DNA of 37,126 bases from Qaidamihabitans albus (lineage in GTDB: Bacteria > Actinomycetota > Actinomycetes > Mycobacteriales > Pseudonocardiaceae): assembly GCF_016464705.1 (NCBI RefSeq), contig NZ_JAEHOB010000016.1, positions 1-37,126 of the forward strand, given 5' to 3'. Position numbers and translations under genes: made by a program. The notes beneath the pieces were generated by a model. The model ran no database searches. It was not told the DNA's origin and was given only the letters and a program-made list of their open reading frames with translations. Below are positions 24,489-35,382 of the stretch, one piece after another. The first letter of the stretch is position 1; each line of letters starts with the position of its first letter.

Positions 24489-24512
24489 TAACTTCTGACC
24501 AGAGGTAAGTTA
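24489..24512. promoter_or_regulatory. Inverted repeat in the choD promoter region
   Basis: TAACTT (24489-24494) and AAGTTA (24507-24512) separated by 12 bases, about 20 bp upstream of the TACGCT -10-like hexamer (minus strand) and overlapping the -35 position. It has the form of a dimeric repressor operator, but does not match the KstR pattern I know. Confidence 0.35.
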
Positions 24513-24536
24513 CCGCCGAGTTAGCCCCGCCCCGCG

Positions 24537-24560
24537 CTGCATTTAGCCCGCTAAAGGCAG
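24537..24560. repeat. Copy 1 of the CTGCATTTAG hairpin repeat
   Basis: CTGCATTTAG, loop CCCG, CTAAAGGCAG; stem with one mismatch. It abuts the stop codon of guaB3 (24561) and lies between guaB3 and choD on the minus strand. Other copies are at 25776-25843 (double), 33021-33044 and 35339-35362. Confidence 0.85.
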
Positions 24561-25694
24561 TCACCCGCGCACGGTGAGGCCGACCTTCTGAAACTCCTTC
24601 AGGTCCGAGTAGCCGGTCTTGGCCAGCGCGCGCCGCAGGGCTCCGAACAGGTTGACCACGCCCTCGGCATCCGACGACGGCCCGTGCAGCAGCGTCTTCA
24701 GGTCCACGCCGTGTCCCGGCCCGGGAGCGACCCGCGACCGCGGCAGCGAGGGGTGCGCGGCGGCCGCGGTCCAGTACAGCCCCTGCCCGGGCGCCTCGGC
24801 GGACGCCGCCAGCGGCGCGCCCAGCATCACCGCGTCGGCACCGCAGGCGATCGCCTTGGCGATGTCGCCGCTGCAGCTGACCCCACCGTCGGCGAGCACG
24901 TGCACGTACCGCCCGCCGGTCTCGTCAAGGTAGTCCCGGCGTGCCGCCGCCGCGTCGATGACGGCGGTCGCCATCGGCACCCCGATTCCGAGCACGCGGT
25001 CGGTGCTCGTCACGCCGGGGCTGTAGCCGTGGCCGACGATGACCCCGGCCGCACCGGTTCGCATGAGATGCATCGCCGTGCGGTAGTCGCTCACCCCGCC
25101 CGCGATCACGGGCACGTCCAGGTCGGCGATGAACTCCTTGAGATTGAGGGGATCGCCGTCGCGCGCCACGTGCTCGGCGGAGACGATGGTGCCCTGCACC
25201 ACCAGGACCTCGACCCCGGCGGCCAGCAGGTTCGGGGTGAGCTCGGCCGCGTGCTGCGGGCTGACCCGGGCGGCCACGGTCACGCCGGCGTCACGCACCG
25301 TGCGGATGGCCTCGGTGAGCAGGTCGATACGGATCGGCGCCGCGTGCAGCTCCTGGAGCATCCCGACGAGCGCCGACCAGTCGGCGCCGTCCTTGGCGGC
25401 CTCGGCGATGCGCGCGAGTGCGTCGTCGGCGTCGGCGTGCCGTGCCCACAGGCCCTCGGCGTTGAGCACCCCGAGCCCGCCGAGCTCACCGATGGACACC
25501 GCCGTGGCCGGCGAGACGATCGCATCGGTCGGATGCGTCACGAGCGGCAGGTCGAAGCGGTAGGCGTCGATCTGCCAGCTGGTGGAGACGACCTTGGACG
25601 ACCGCGTGCGCCGGGAGGGCACGATGTCGATGTCGTCCAGGTCGTACGACCGCCGCGCGGTGCGTCCCATGCCGATCTCGACCAGATCCCGCAC
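24561..25694 (-). CDS. guaB3: GuaB3-family IMP dehydrogenase-related protein
   Basis: 377 residues, a TIM-barrel IMPDH/GMPR-superfamily protein without CBS domains. Recognisable segments: ARRSYDLDDIDIVPSRRTRSS at the N-terminus, GVIVGHGYSPGVTSTDRVLGIGVPMATAI, DETGGRYVHVLADGGVSCSGDIAKAIACGADAVMLG and the C-terminal GYSDLKEFQKVGLTV that marks this subfamily. The IMPDH catalytic Cys (GSICTTR) is replaced by TSTDR, as I recall it being in actinobacterial relatives. Cyanobacterial GuaB3 proteins have been reported to act as GMP reductases; activity here cannot be read. GTG start at 25694 with GAAGGG upstream. Same strand as guaB and choD, same order as Rv3411c-Rv3409c. Confidence 0.93.
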   Translation of the reverse strand: MRDLVEIGMGRTARRSYDLDDIDIVPSRRTRSSKVVSTSWQIDAYRFDLPLVTHPTDAIVSPATAVSIGELGGLGVLNAEGLWARHADADDALARIAEAAKDGADWSALVGMLQELHAAPIRIDLLTEAIRTVRDAGVTVAARVSPQHAAELTPNLLAAGVEVLVVQGTIVSAEHVARDGDPLNLKEFIADLDVPVIAGGVSDYRTAMHLMRTGAAGVIVGHGYSPGVTSTDRVLGIGVPMATAVIDAAAARRDYLDETGGRYVHVLADGGVSCSGDIAKAIACGADAVMLGAPLAASAEAPGQGLYWTAAAAHPSLPRSRVAPGPGHGVDLKTLLHGPSSDAEGVVNLFGALRRALAKTGYSDLKEFQKVGLTVRG

Positions 25695-25775
25695 GTGAAG
25701 TCCCTTCTCGTCGCCAGTGCTGCCCGATCATTGTGGCCACGGTGTCCGGCCCTTCCGCGCACGGGGCACCATCAC

Positions 25776-25843
25776 GCTGCATTTAGCCCGCAGAATGCAC
25801 CCCGGCGGGCCGTGCGGGCTGCCTTTTGCGGGCTAAATGCAGC
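25776..25843. repeat. Double, face-to-face copy of the CTGCATTTAG repeat
   Basis: GCTGCATTTAGCCCGCA (25776-25792) and its exact inverse TGCGGGCTAAATGCAGC (25827-25843) enclose 34 bases that also partly pair. It lies directly after the guaB stop (25852, minus strand) and before the guaB3 start, so it can act as the guaB terminator. Confidence 0.85.
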
Positions 25844-25851
25844 CGGCGTGG

Positions 25852-27848
<1,997 letters not shown>

Positions 27849-27903
27849 CGCACACGAATGGGGGCGCGTGACCGGTCCGGTCACGCGCCCCCATTCGTGT
27901 GCG
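27849..27903. terminator. Bidirectional terminator, 27-bp perfect stem
   Basis: Arm CGCACACGAATGGGGGCGCG... (27849-27875) is exactly complementary to 27877-27903, starting on the base after the DUF5319 stop and ending six bases before the rsdA stop (27910). Not related in sequence to the two repeat families. Confidence 0.85.
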
Positions 27904-27909
27904 GCGTTG

Positions 27910-28863
27910 TCAGCCTTCCGGCGAGACCTCAGGGTCGACGACCGACGCGCCGTGCCGCGAGTTGCTGCCGTCCGACTCGGTGCCGGTGCTGCTGTCGCTG
28001 GAGGTGCTGGTCGACGGCGCCGAGGTGGAGGTGGTCGGCGGAGTCGTCGGGCTCGCCGAGGTCGTCGGGTCGAGCTGTGAAGGCGGAATCTGCGGCTGGG
28101 AAGTCGGCGGGGTGCCGGTGGGGCCGGAGTCCGTGGGAGAGCTGCTGCCGCCGGGAGCCGTCGCCGACGTCTGCTGCTCGCCCGTGCCCGGCGGCGTGTT
28201 GAGCTGGGCCATGAGTTCGGTGTGCCTGGCTCTCAGCCGGGACAGCTCCTCCTCGGTGGTCACGTTGCCGAGCGCGTTCTGCGCATCCTCGAGCGCCTTG
28301 CGGGCATCGTCGTACCGCTGCTGGGCGATCGCGAGGCTGGCCTCCTGGAGCTCGGTGCGCACCGACGCGGCGGCCTCGACCGACCGGGCATGGTCGGAGT
28401 AGAGCACCTTGCTCACGCCCCAGAGGGTGTCGCCGGGCTGGGCGTCCCGCGCAGCCAGTGCCGTACCGGTGAACCCGATCGCGAGCACGGCCGCCGCCGC
28501 GGCGACGGGCACGAGCATGCGCCGCCGGCGCCCGCGGCCACCGTGGCGCTTGGCCAGGGTCGCGGTCTTGATCGTGATGACGGCCGTCTCGGTGTCGGCG
28601 AGCTCGGCGATGGGCTCGCTGTCGATGTCCCGCCGCCAGGCCAACAGCAGTGCGTTCAGCTCCTGATCGCCCAATCCGTCCGCCAGCTGCGGGTCCGAGC
28701 CGCCGAGCGCGTCGAGCAGTGCATCGTCGGCCTGGATCGCCGAGAGGTCGGGGGTGGCCGAGGAGTCCCCGGCCGAGGACGGTGTCTGCTCCGTGGCGGG
28801 CCCCGTCTCGTCGAACACGGCTCCGAGCTCACGCTCGTGGTCACCGCCGTCGCGTTCCGTCAC
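27910..28863 (-). CDS. rsdA: Anti-sigma-D factor RsdA
   Basis: 317 residues. The N-terminal cytoplasmic part contains the SigD-binding element (~42-80, DDALLDALGGSDPQLADGLGDQELNALLLAWRRDID). One membrane helix (~115-137, MLVPVAAAAAVLAIGFTG) follows an Arg-rich stop (GGRGRRRR). The outside part has a helical region (SVRTELQEASLAIAQQRYDDARKALEDAQ) and a long Ser/Thr/Pro-rich tail. This is the Rv3413c layout, in which ClpX-ClpP turnover after proteolysis releases SigD. The GTG start at 28863 directly touches the sigD stop (TGAGTG), so the two are co-translated, as expected for a sigma/anti-sigma pair. Confidence 0.92.
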   Translation of the reverse strand: MTERDGGDHERELGAVFDETGPATEQTPSSAGDSSATPDLSAIQADDALLDALGGSDPQLADGLGDQELNALLLAWRRDIDSEPIAELADTETAVITIKTATLAKRHGGRGRRRRMLVPVAAAAAVLAIGFTGTALAARDAQPGDTLWGVSKVLYSDHARSVEAAASVRTELQEASLAIAQQRYDDARKALEDAQNALGNVTTEEELSRLRARHTELMAQLNTPPGTGEQQTSATAPGGSSSPTDSGPTGTPPTSQPQIPPSQLDPTTSASPTTPPTTSTSAPSTSTSSDSSTGTESDGSNSRHGASVVDPEVSPEG

Positions 28864-29436
28864 TCAGACCACCTCCTCAGCGGCCAGCACCTTGCGCAAC
28901 CGCGCAAGGGCACGGTGCTGGGCGACCCGGACCGCGCCCGGAGTCGACCCGACGGCCTCGGCCGTCTCCTCCGCGGAGAGACCGACAACCACCCGCAACA
29001 CCACGATCTCGCGTTGTTTGTCCGGCAGGACCTGCAGCAACTGCGACATCCGCTCGTTCAGCTCGCCCTGCAGTGCACGCTGTTCCGGCCCGACGCCGAC
29101 CTCGGCCTCATCGGGTACCTCGGCGACTGGTTCGGCACGGTTGCGGGCCGCCGCGCGATGCGCGTCGGCAACCTTGTGCTGGGCGATGCCGTAGACGAAG
29201 GCCAGGAAAGGGCGTCCTTGGTCACGGTACGAGGGCAATGCCGTGAGCACCGCGAGACACACCTCCTGGGCTACGTCGTCCGCCGAGGCGAACGACCGTT
29301 CCTGCCTGCCGACCCTGGCGCGGCAATACCGCACCACGAGGGGACGGATCGCTGCGAGCAGCCGCTCCACCGCCTGAGGCTCACCCTCGACAGCGGCGGC
29401 GACTGACTCGTCCAGTCCATCCCCCACATTGGCCAT
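28864..29436 (-). CDS. sigD: ECF sigma factor SigD
   Basis: 190 residues. Region 2 (RYCRARVGRQERSFASADDVAQEVCLAVLTALPSYRDQGRPFLAFVYGIAQHKVADAHR) and region 4 (LPDKQREIVVLRVVVGLSAEETAEAVGSTPGAVRVAQHRALARLRK) are very close to mycobacterial SigD (Rv3414c). Controls growth-phase/stringent-type and envelope genes in relatives. I use ATG 29436; TTG 29443-29445 would add three residues. Downstream is rsdA with no gap. Confidence 0.94.
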   Translation of the reverse strand: MANVGDGLDESVAAAVEGEPQAVERLLAAIRPLVVRYCRARVGRQERSFASADDVAQEVCLAVLTALPSYRDQGRPFLAFVYGIAQHKVADAHRAAARNRAEPVAEVPDEAEVGVGPEQRALQGELNERMSQLLQVLPDKQREIVVLRVVVGLSAEETAEAVGSTPGAVRVAQHRALARLRKVLAAEEVV

Positions 29437-29740
29437 CGCAGACAACAGTCCCGGTGTTACGTGTAGGCGTGCAAAGAAGACGGCGTGGCGGCACTGATGT
29501 CCCTCACGCCGGTGATGCCCACCGTACCGTCCGGCACCTCCGATGCTCGCTCACGGTCACTACTGGCGCGTCCGTGTCCCACGAAGTAGCGGGGGCCCGA
29601 CTCTAACGCTCTGGTCGAAACTTCAACGAGTCATCCGACCAGACGATAAGGGCAAAATCGTGTAACGAAAGCGGCACGCCACACCCACCGGCCTCCGGCC
29701 GGTCACCAGGGCGTGACGCGCGCGCTGTCGGTACCGGGGT
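29437..29740. other. Intergenic region upstream of sigD and downstream of the BldM-like gene
   Basis: 304 bp with no convincing gene. Minus-strand candidates for a sigD promoter include TTGAAG and TAGAGT around 29600-29625 (15-bp spacing, so weak). A small hairpin ACCGGCC-tcc-GGCCGGT (29687-29703) lies 38 bp after the BldM-like stop and may terminate it, but has no T-run. Confidence 0.4.
29687..29703 (-). terminator. Hairpin downstream of the BldM-like gene
   Basis: Seven-base arms ACCGGCC and GGCCGGT with a three-base loop. Position fits a terminator for the gene ending at 29741 (minus strand). Confidence 0.4.
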
Positions 29741-30337
29741 TCAGGCCACGAGCCCACGGCGGAAGCCGTGGGCGACGGCCTGAGCGCGGTCGCGCACGCC
29801 GAGCTTGCGGAACAGCCGCCTGGCGTGGGTCTTCACCGTGTCCTCCGAGAGGTAGAGCTCCCGGCCGATCTGGCCGTTGCTCTTGCCCTGGCTCATCCCG
29901 CGCAGCACCTGAAGCTCCCGCTCGGTGAGCTGGACACCGGGGTCGGACGGCTGGCGGGGCGCCGGCACGGAGGTGCTGGCGAGCGTGTGTGCCAGCGCGG
30001 CGACGAGCTCGGGCCGGGAGGCGTCCCAGCGGAGGTAGCCACGCGCGCCGCCTGCGATGGCCGCGGCGATGCTGCCCGCGTCGTCCGGCGCACCGAAGAC
30101 GATCACGTTTGCCTGGGGATTGGCCGAGACCAGGCGGCGGGTGGCCTCGACTCCGGTGGGCACCGCGCGCTGGGTGCCCACGAGCACGACGTCGACCGGC
30201 TGCCGGGAGTACCTGGCGAGCAACTCGTCACCGTGCGCTACACAGTCGATGCGACTGACGCCGGCAACGGCAGACATCACGCGGGTGAGCCCTTCGCGGA
30301 CACTGCGTCGGTCGTCGCAGATCAAGACCGTCGTCAC
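29741..30337 (-). CDS. bldM: BldM-like orphan response regulator with degenerate receiver
   Basis: 198 residues. The C-terminal DNA-binding domain (LTERELQVLRGMSQGKSNGQIGRELYLSEDTVKTHARRLFRKLGVRDRAQAVAHGFRRGLV) is almost the BldM sequence of Streptomyces, and the genomic position near groEL and whiB matches too. The receiver keeps the first acidic pair (DD, 8-9), but the phosphoacceptor is Gly54 (VVLVGTQRA), the switch Ser/Thr region reads FGAP and the conserved Lys in GYLxKD is Trp. Phosphorylation is therefore impossible in the usual way. BldM already functions without phosphorylation and can heterodimerise with WhiI, so this is an extreme form. GTG start at 30337 with GGAAGG upstream. Confidence 0.85.
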   Translation of the reverse strand: MTTVLICDDRRSVREGLTRVMSAVAGVSRIDCVAHGDELLARYSRQPVDVVLVGTQRAVPTGVEATRRLVSANPQANVIVFGAPDDAGSIAAAIAGGARGYLRWDASRPELVAALAHTLASTSVPAPRQPSDPGVQLTERELQVLRGMSQGKSNGQIGRELYLSEDTVKTHARRLFRKLGVRDRAQAVAHGFRRGLVA

Positions 30338-30478
30338 GGGGTTTCCTTCCTGCAGCCGGGTGACATTCCATATCCCCTATCGGACGCTTTAGGCCCCACC
30401 TTGACACGATCCGGTGGCTTTTTTTGAAGAAGACCTCGCCCGTATGTCGGTATAGCCTCTGTGACCCAGGCAACACCG

Positions 30479-31348
30479 TCAAATCGGTACCCACGCCGAT
30501 TCGCGGGCGAGCTGCCTCCCCTCGGGGTCCGCAGCCGGTAACAGAGCGTGTAACTCGCGAGTAACCGCGGCGCTGTGCCGGCCGGCGTTTCCGGGATCGA
30601 GATCAGCGGCGAGCAGGCCCGCCGGCCACGCCAGCGAGTGCAGCGCATGCTCGCCGGTGGCGGCCAGTGCGGCAGCGGCCAGGTCCGCGGCGCGGTGGCG
30701 GCTCGGCGGGTCCCCGGTCGCGGCGAGGGCGGCGGCGAGGACGAGCTCCGACTTGACGGCGTGCCGCAGGGCCCCCCGCTCGCGGCTCAGCCGCACGGCC
30801 TCCTCGGCATGCGGCACGGCGGCATCGGCGGCGCCGGCCGCGAGCTCGATTTCGGCGTTCACCCAGCCGGCCCGCACCCGTGCCCGCCAGCCCGAGGACC
30901 CCTGGCACGAAGTAACCGCACGCCCGGCCAACCTGCGCGCCGCGCTCAGCCGGCCCAGCGCCAGGTTGTCCGCGGCCAGGCCGAGCAGCGCGTCGGCGAA
31001 CGCACCCTGCGCGTCGATGCCGTCCTCGTCGGACGGGGCTGCCGCGGTCGAGGCGCGCAGCAGTGCCGCGCCGTCGAGCGGCCGGGCCGCCGCGTGCCCG
31101 CCGAGCTGGCGCCGGTGGGCTGCGAGTGTGGCGCCGGCCAGCGCCGCGAGCAGGTCGTCGCGGCCGAGGATCAGGGGGCGGAGCAGCGCCGCCGCGGCCG
31201 CGTACCGGCCACGGCCGCCGAGCACGACGGCCGCCAGCCAGCGACAGCGGGGCGTCGCGGAGCGGGCGAGCGCACCGGGACCCATGCCGGGCGCGGCTCC
31301 GAACGCCGCGCGGCGCAGTACCGCTTCGTGGTCCGGCACCGTCTGCAC
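30479..31348 (-). CDS. Alanine-rich helical-repeat protein (Rv3415c-like)
   Basis: 289 residues, Ala/Arg/Leu-rich, made of amphipathic helix pairs resembling TPR-type repeats (ALLRPLILGRDDLLAALAGATLAAHRRQLGG; FADALLGLAADNLALGRLSAARRLAGRAV; AGWVNAEIELAAGAADAAVPHAEEAVRLSRERG). No catalytic motif. Position between the MerR-like gene and the BldM-like gene, near sigD and whiB3, agrees with M. tuberculosis Rv3415c. GTG 31348 is chosen because GGGAG lies five bases upstream; the frame is open further upstream but that part overlaps the MerR-like gene. Function unknown. Confidence 0.82.
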   Translation of the reverse strand: MQTVPDHEAVLRRAAFGAAPGMGPGALARSATPRCRWLAAVVLGGRGRYAAAAALLRPLILGRDDLLAALAGATLAAHRRQLGGHAAARPLDGAALLRASTAAAPSDEDGIDAQGAFADALLGLAADNLALGRLSAARRLAGRAVTSCQGSSGWRARVRAGWVNAEIELAAGAADAAVPHAEEAVRLSRERGALRHAVKSELVLAAALAATGDPPSRHRAADLAAAALAATGEHALHSLAWPAGLLAADLDPGNAGRHSAAVTRELHALLPAADPEGRQLARESAWVPI

Positions 31349-31373
31349 GTCGCTCCCGTTCCGAGGTGGGCCC

Positions 31374-32534
31374 TCATTGTGCCCCGGGCGCACCGCCGAG
31401 CAGTACGTACTCGATGCGGTCGACAGCATCCCGCAGGCCGCCGAGCAGCTCCACCTTTCCCGGCAGGTCGCCCTCGGCCCAGCCGGGGCCGTACGCGAAC
31501 AGGCGGCTGCGCTGACGGCCGCGCAAGATCCGCGTGAACAGCCTCGGCTCGACCACGCTGCCCCGCTGTGCCCACAGCACGACGGCCGCGGGCGCGCTGC
31601 GGCGTACGGCGACCGTCAGCACGTCGGCGGGCAGCGGCCCGCCGAAGAGCTGCGTGACCACCCGGCGTTCGCCGAACGCGGCGGCCAGCACGTAGAGCGG
31701 CAGACCGTTGCGTTCCCCCGGCACGCAGCCGAGGAACACCGGGCGTTCGTTGCGTGGGTCCGCGAGCACCGGCGTGGCCCTGACGAGCGCCGCGAACACG
31801 CATTCGGTCAGCAGATAGTGCACTTCCGCACCGGTCTGGCTCCGCTGCCGGCCGCCGCTCAGCGCCTCCAGCACCGGAGCCAGCACGCCTTCCCAGGCGT
31901 CGAGCACGCCATGGCCGGTGATCGCCTCGGCGAGCGTCTGCTGCACCGCGGGAGCGTCCATGGCGAGCGCGGCCGTGCTGAGCCGCCGGGCGAGTCGCGC
32001 CAGTCCGGGGTGTGCGCCGTCGCCCCGGGCGTGCGGCGGCTCCTCGGCCGGCAGGACCACGTCGCCGTCGGACGTCTCGATGCGCAGTGAGGCCGTCGGC
32101 ACGGACGGCTCGGCGGGCACCGGACCACCCGGCTGCTCCGACTTCGGCATGCGTTCGAGTGCGTACCGGGCGGCCTCGGCGGTCGACGCTCCTCGCAACA
32201 GGGCCCGCTGCATCAGCTCCAGCCTGCCGATGTCGTCGGGGCCGTATCGCCGATGCCGCCCACCGGTGTGCCTGCTCGGGCCCAGCCCATAGCGGCGGTC
32301 CCAGGTGCGCAGCGTGGACGGTGCGACACCGAGCCTGCGAGCGACCGAGGCGACGGGCAGCGTGGGCTCGACGGCCTCTGGTTCCGCAGGCTTGTCCGAT
32401 TGAGCCCGCTCCCCCACAGCCGGCGCCGGGCCGGCTGTGGGATCTGAGCGGGCCCCGGATCGCACCAGGGTCAATATCCCGGTGCCGCCGCACGGAGGCA
32501 ACCGGAGCGACCGACGCGGTGTGTCACGTATCAC
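31374..32534 (-). CDS. MerR-family regulator with degenerate B12-binding-like C-terminal domain
   Basis: About 386 residues. MerR-type helix-turn-helix at ~60-112 (PVASVARRLGVAPSTLRTWDRRYGLGPSRHTGGRHRRY), then a linker. A helical cap (~200-262, APAVQQTLAEAITGHGVLDAWEGVLAPVLEAL...) and a Rossmann-like domain (~275-375) recall CarH/LitR photoreceptors: RPVFLGCVPGERNGLPLYVLAAAFGERRV. The cobalamin signature ExHxxG reads ERNGLP, so the ligand His is Asn and B12 sensing is unlikely. The start is uncertain: GTG 32534 has no ribosome binding site, and TTG 32474 or GTG 32465 are alternatives. It is divergent from whiB3 and sits upstream of the Rv3415c-like gene on the same strand. Confidence 0.82.
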   Translation of the reverse strand: MIRDTPRRSLRLPPCGGTGILTLVRSGARSDPTAGPAPAVGERAQSDKPAEPEAVEPTLPVASVARRLGVAPSTLRTWDRRYGLGPSRHTGGRHRRYGPDDIGRLELMQRALLRGASTAEAARYALERMPKSEQPGGPVPAEPSVPTASLRIETSDGDVVLPAEEPPHARGDGAHPGLARLARRLSTAALAMDAPAVQQTLAEAITGHGVLDAWEGVLAPVLEALSGGRQRSQTGAEVHYLLTECVFAALVRATPVLADPRNERPVFLGCVPGERNGLPLYVLAAAFGERRVVTQLFGGPLPADVLTVAVRRSAPAAVVLWAQRGSVVEPRLFTRILRGRQRSRLFAYGPGWAEGDLPGKVELLGGLRDAVDRIEYVLLGGAPGAQ

Positions 32535-32575
32535 ACAACCGGGGGAGACCTAACGGCTGAATCGCTCCGAATTCC

Positions 32576-32604
32576 TTGAACAAGTATTGGCGCGCTTCTA
32601 ACGT
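32576..32604 (+). promoter_or_regulatory. whiB3 promoter
   Basis: TTGAAC (-35, 32576-32581), 17-bp spacer, TAACGT (-10, 32599-32604). Transcription would start near 32611, giving a 5' UTR of about 75 bases that contains a GTCCGGT/ACCGGAC hairpin (32652-32673). Confidence 0.65.
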
Positions 32605-32651
32605 TACGCGCGTTGCACCGAATGGAGTAGTCGCACAGGACAACTGCAGAC

Positions 32652-32673
32652 GTCCGGTTTGCTCTGACCGGAC
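32652..32673 (+). promoter_or_regulatory. Hairpin in the whiB3 5' UTR
   Basis: GTCCGGT, eight-base loop, ACCGGAC, ending three bases before the GGAGG ribosome binding site. It may influence translation initiation or be an operator at the DNA level; function not shown. Confidence 0.45.
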
Positions 32674-32686
32674 AGCGGAGGCGGTC

Positions 32687-32992
32687 ATGATGGCAGACAC
32701 GCGCAGACTCCCTGGCCCCAACGCGGATGTGTGGGACTGGCAACTGGAGGGGGCATGTCGGGGGATGGACAGCGGGTCCTTCTTCCACCCGGACGGCGAG
32801 CGGGGACCGGCGAGAGCGAGGAGAGAGGCCAGGGCCAAGGCGATCTGCCACAGTTGCCCGGTCCTGCAGCTGTGCCGGAGTCACGCGCTGGCGGTGCACG
32901 AGCCCTACGGCATCTGGGGCGGCCTGTCCGAGTCGGAACGCGAGAACATCATCAAGTCCGGCAAGCGCACGCTGAGCCTCGCCGGCAGCTGA
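32687..32992 (+). CDS. whiB3: WhiB-family Fe-S regulator WhiB3 (WhiD-like)
   Basis: 101 residues. The four cluster ligands are Cys24, Cys54, Cys57 and Cys63 (CRGMD...CHSCPVLQLC), followed by the sigma-contact turn GIWGGLSESER. LPGPNADVWDWQLEGACRGM and FFHPDGERG are the WhiB3/WhiD signature. It binds a [4Fe-4S] cluster, interacts with the principal sigma factor and responds to redox or NO in relatives. Two tandem ATGs lie at 32687 and 32690, with GGAGG upstream; the first gives standard length. Its neighbours (BldM-like, Rv3415c-like, groEL1) match Rv3416 in mycobacteria and whiD in Streptomyces. Confidence 0.96.
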   Translation: MMADTRRLPGPNADVWDWQLEGACRGMDSGSFFHPDGERGPARARREARAKAICHSCPVLQLCRSHALAVHEPYGIWGGLSESERENIIKSGKRTLSLAGS

Positions 32993-33020
32993 CCCACTCT
33001 CGTCCGGCGGCGCCCGCGTG

Positions 33021-33044
33021 CTGCATTTAGCCCGCTAAAGGCAG
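33021..33044. repeat. Copy 3 of the CTGCATTTAG hairpin repeat
   Basis: CTGCATTTAG-CCCG-CTAAAGGCAG, same 24 bases as the copies at 24537 and 35339, located 29 bp after the whiB3 stop. GC-rich flanks extend the stem. Confidence 0.85.
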
Positions 33045-33076
33045 CGCGCGCGGGGCAGGTGGGCGCCGGACAACGA

Positions 33077-33114
33077 GAACGGGGCGGCACTCCAGCTGGA
33101 GTGCCGCCCCGTTC
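33077..33114. terminator. Bidirectional terminator between whiB3 and groEL1
   Basis: A 38-bp perfect palindrome: GAACGGGGCGGCACTCCAG and its exact complement with no loop. Located between convergent whiB3 and groEL1. Confidence 0.85.
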
Positions 33115-33132
33115 CGTATCGCAGGGGAGTGA

Positions 33133-34764
<1,632 letters not shown>

Positions 34765-34778
34765 CTAAATGCACGCGA

Positions 34779-34814
34779 ACGCCCCGGTCCCCGGCTGAGC
34801 GGGATCCGGGGCGT
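34779..34814 (-). terminator. Hairpin between groES and groEL1 (possible attenuator or processing site)
   Basis: ACGCCCCGG (34779-34787) pairs with CCGGGGCGT (34806-34814), with an inner TCCC/GGGA stem. No T-run follows on the minus strand. It could lower groEL1 relative to groES or act as an RNA-processing signal. Confidence 0.5.
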
Positions 34815-34832
34815 CAACGCATACGCGGGTCG

Positions 34833-35126
34833 TCAGTTGATGACGGCCAGCACATCGCGGGCGGACAGGATCAGGTACTCCTCGCCGTTGTACGTGACCT
34901 CGGTGCCGCCGTACTTGGAGTAGATGACGACGTCACCTTCCTTCACGTCCAGCGGGATCCGATTGCCCTTGTCGTCGATCCGGCCCGGGCCTACGGCCAG
35001 GACCTTGCCCTCCTGGGGCTTTTCCTTCGCGGTGTCGGGGATGACGAGACCGGAAGCCGTCGTCTCCTCGGCCTCGCTCGTCTGGACAACGATCTTGTCC
35101 TCGAGCGGCTTGATGTTCACGCTCAC
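34833..35126 (-). CDS. groES: Co-chaperonin GroES (Hsp10)
   Basis: 97 residues, the standard size: [48 protein letters not shown], mobile loop and the C-terminal [28 protein letters not shown]. It caps the GroEL ring in protein folding. GTG 35126 is chosen because GGAGG lies eight bases upstream; a longer version would start at 35141. It is transcribed from a promoter overlapped by a CIRCE element and followed by groEL1. Confidence 0.97.
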   Translation of the reverse strand: MSVNIKPLEDKIVVQTSEAEETTASGLVIPDTAKEKPQEGKVLAVGPGRIDDKGNRIPLDVKEGDVVIYSKYGGTEVTYNGEEYLILSARDVLAVIN

Positions 35127-35232
35127 CGGGTTGACCTCCACGGGTCGTCGAAAGCGTTGGCAGGTACCTAGTTGGGTACGGCTCCTACCACCCCGCCGTC
35201 GCGGGTGCCGGGGCGTGTGCGGTGCCGTGCGA

Positions 35233-35259
35233 TTAGCACTCTAGCGACGCGAGTGCTAG
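35233..35259. promoter_or_regulatory. CIRCE element (HrcA operator) over the groES promoter
   Basis: TTAGCACTC-N9-GAGTGCTAG, matching the CIRCE consensus with one outer mismatch. The minus-strand promoter has -35 TTGCGC (35262-35267) and -10 TAGAGT (35238-35243), 18 bp apart, so the -10 lies inside the operator. HrcA repression of groES-groEL1 released by heat shock is the established mechanism. Confidence 0.92.
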
Positions 35260-35338
35260 CCGCGCAACCAGGGTATCCCGCACGGGCGAAAAGCGGCCCC
35301 GCGGTATCTCACCGGCCGGTTCACCCCACCCCCGCGTG

Positions 35339-35362
35339 CTGCATTTAGCCCGCTAAAGGCAG
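35339..35362. repeat. Copy 4 of the CTGCATTTAG hairpin repeat, in a divergent promoter region
   Basis: CTGCATTTAG-CCCG-CTAAAGGCAG. Flanking CCCCGCGTG and CACGCGGGG lengthen the stem to 35330-35371, 18 pairs with one mismatch. Unlike the other copies it lies between the divergent groES and phoD genes, so it cannot terminate either of them. Confidence 0.85.
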
Positions 35363-35382
35363 CACGCGGGGCTGCGGACGCG

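Noticed and set aside
30396-30425. CCACC/GGTGG hairpin followed by seven T, upstream of the BldM-like gene
   Set aside because: The T-run is on the plus strand, where no gene ends nearby, and the stem is only five pairs; no transcript to terminate.
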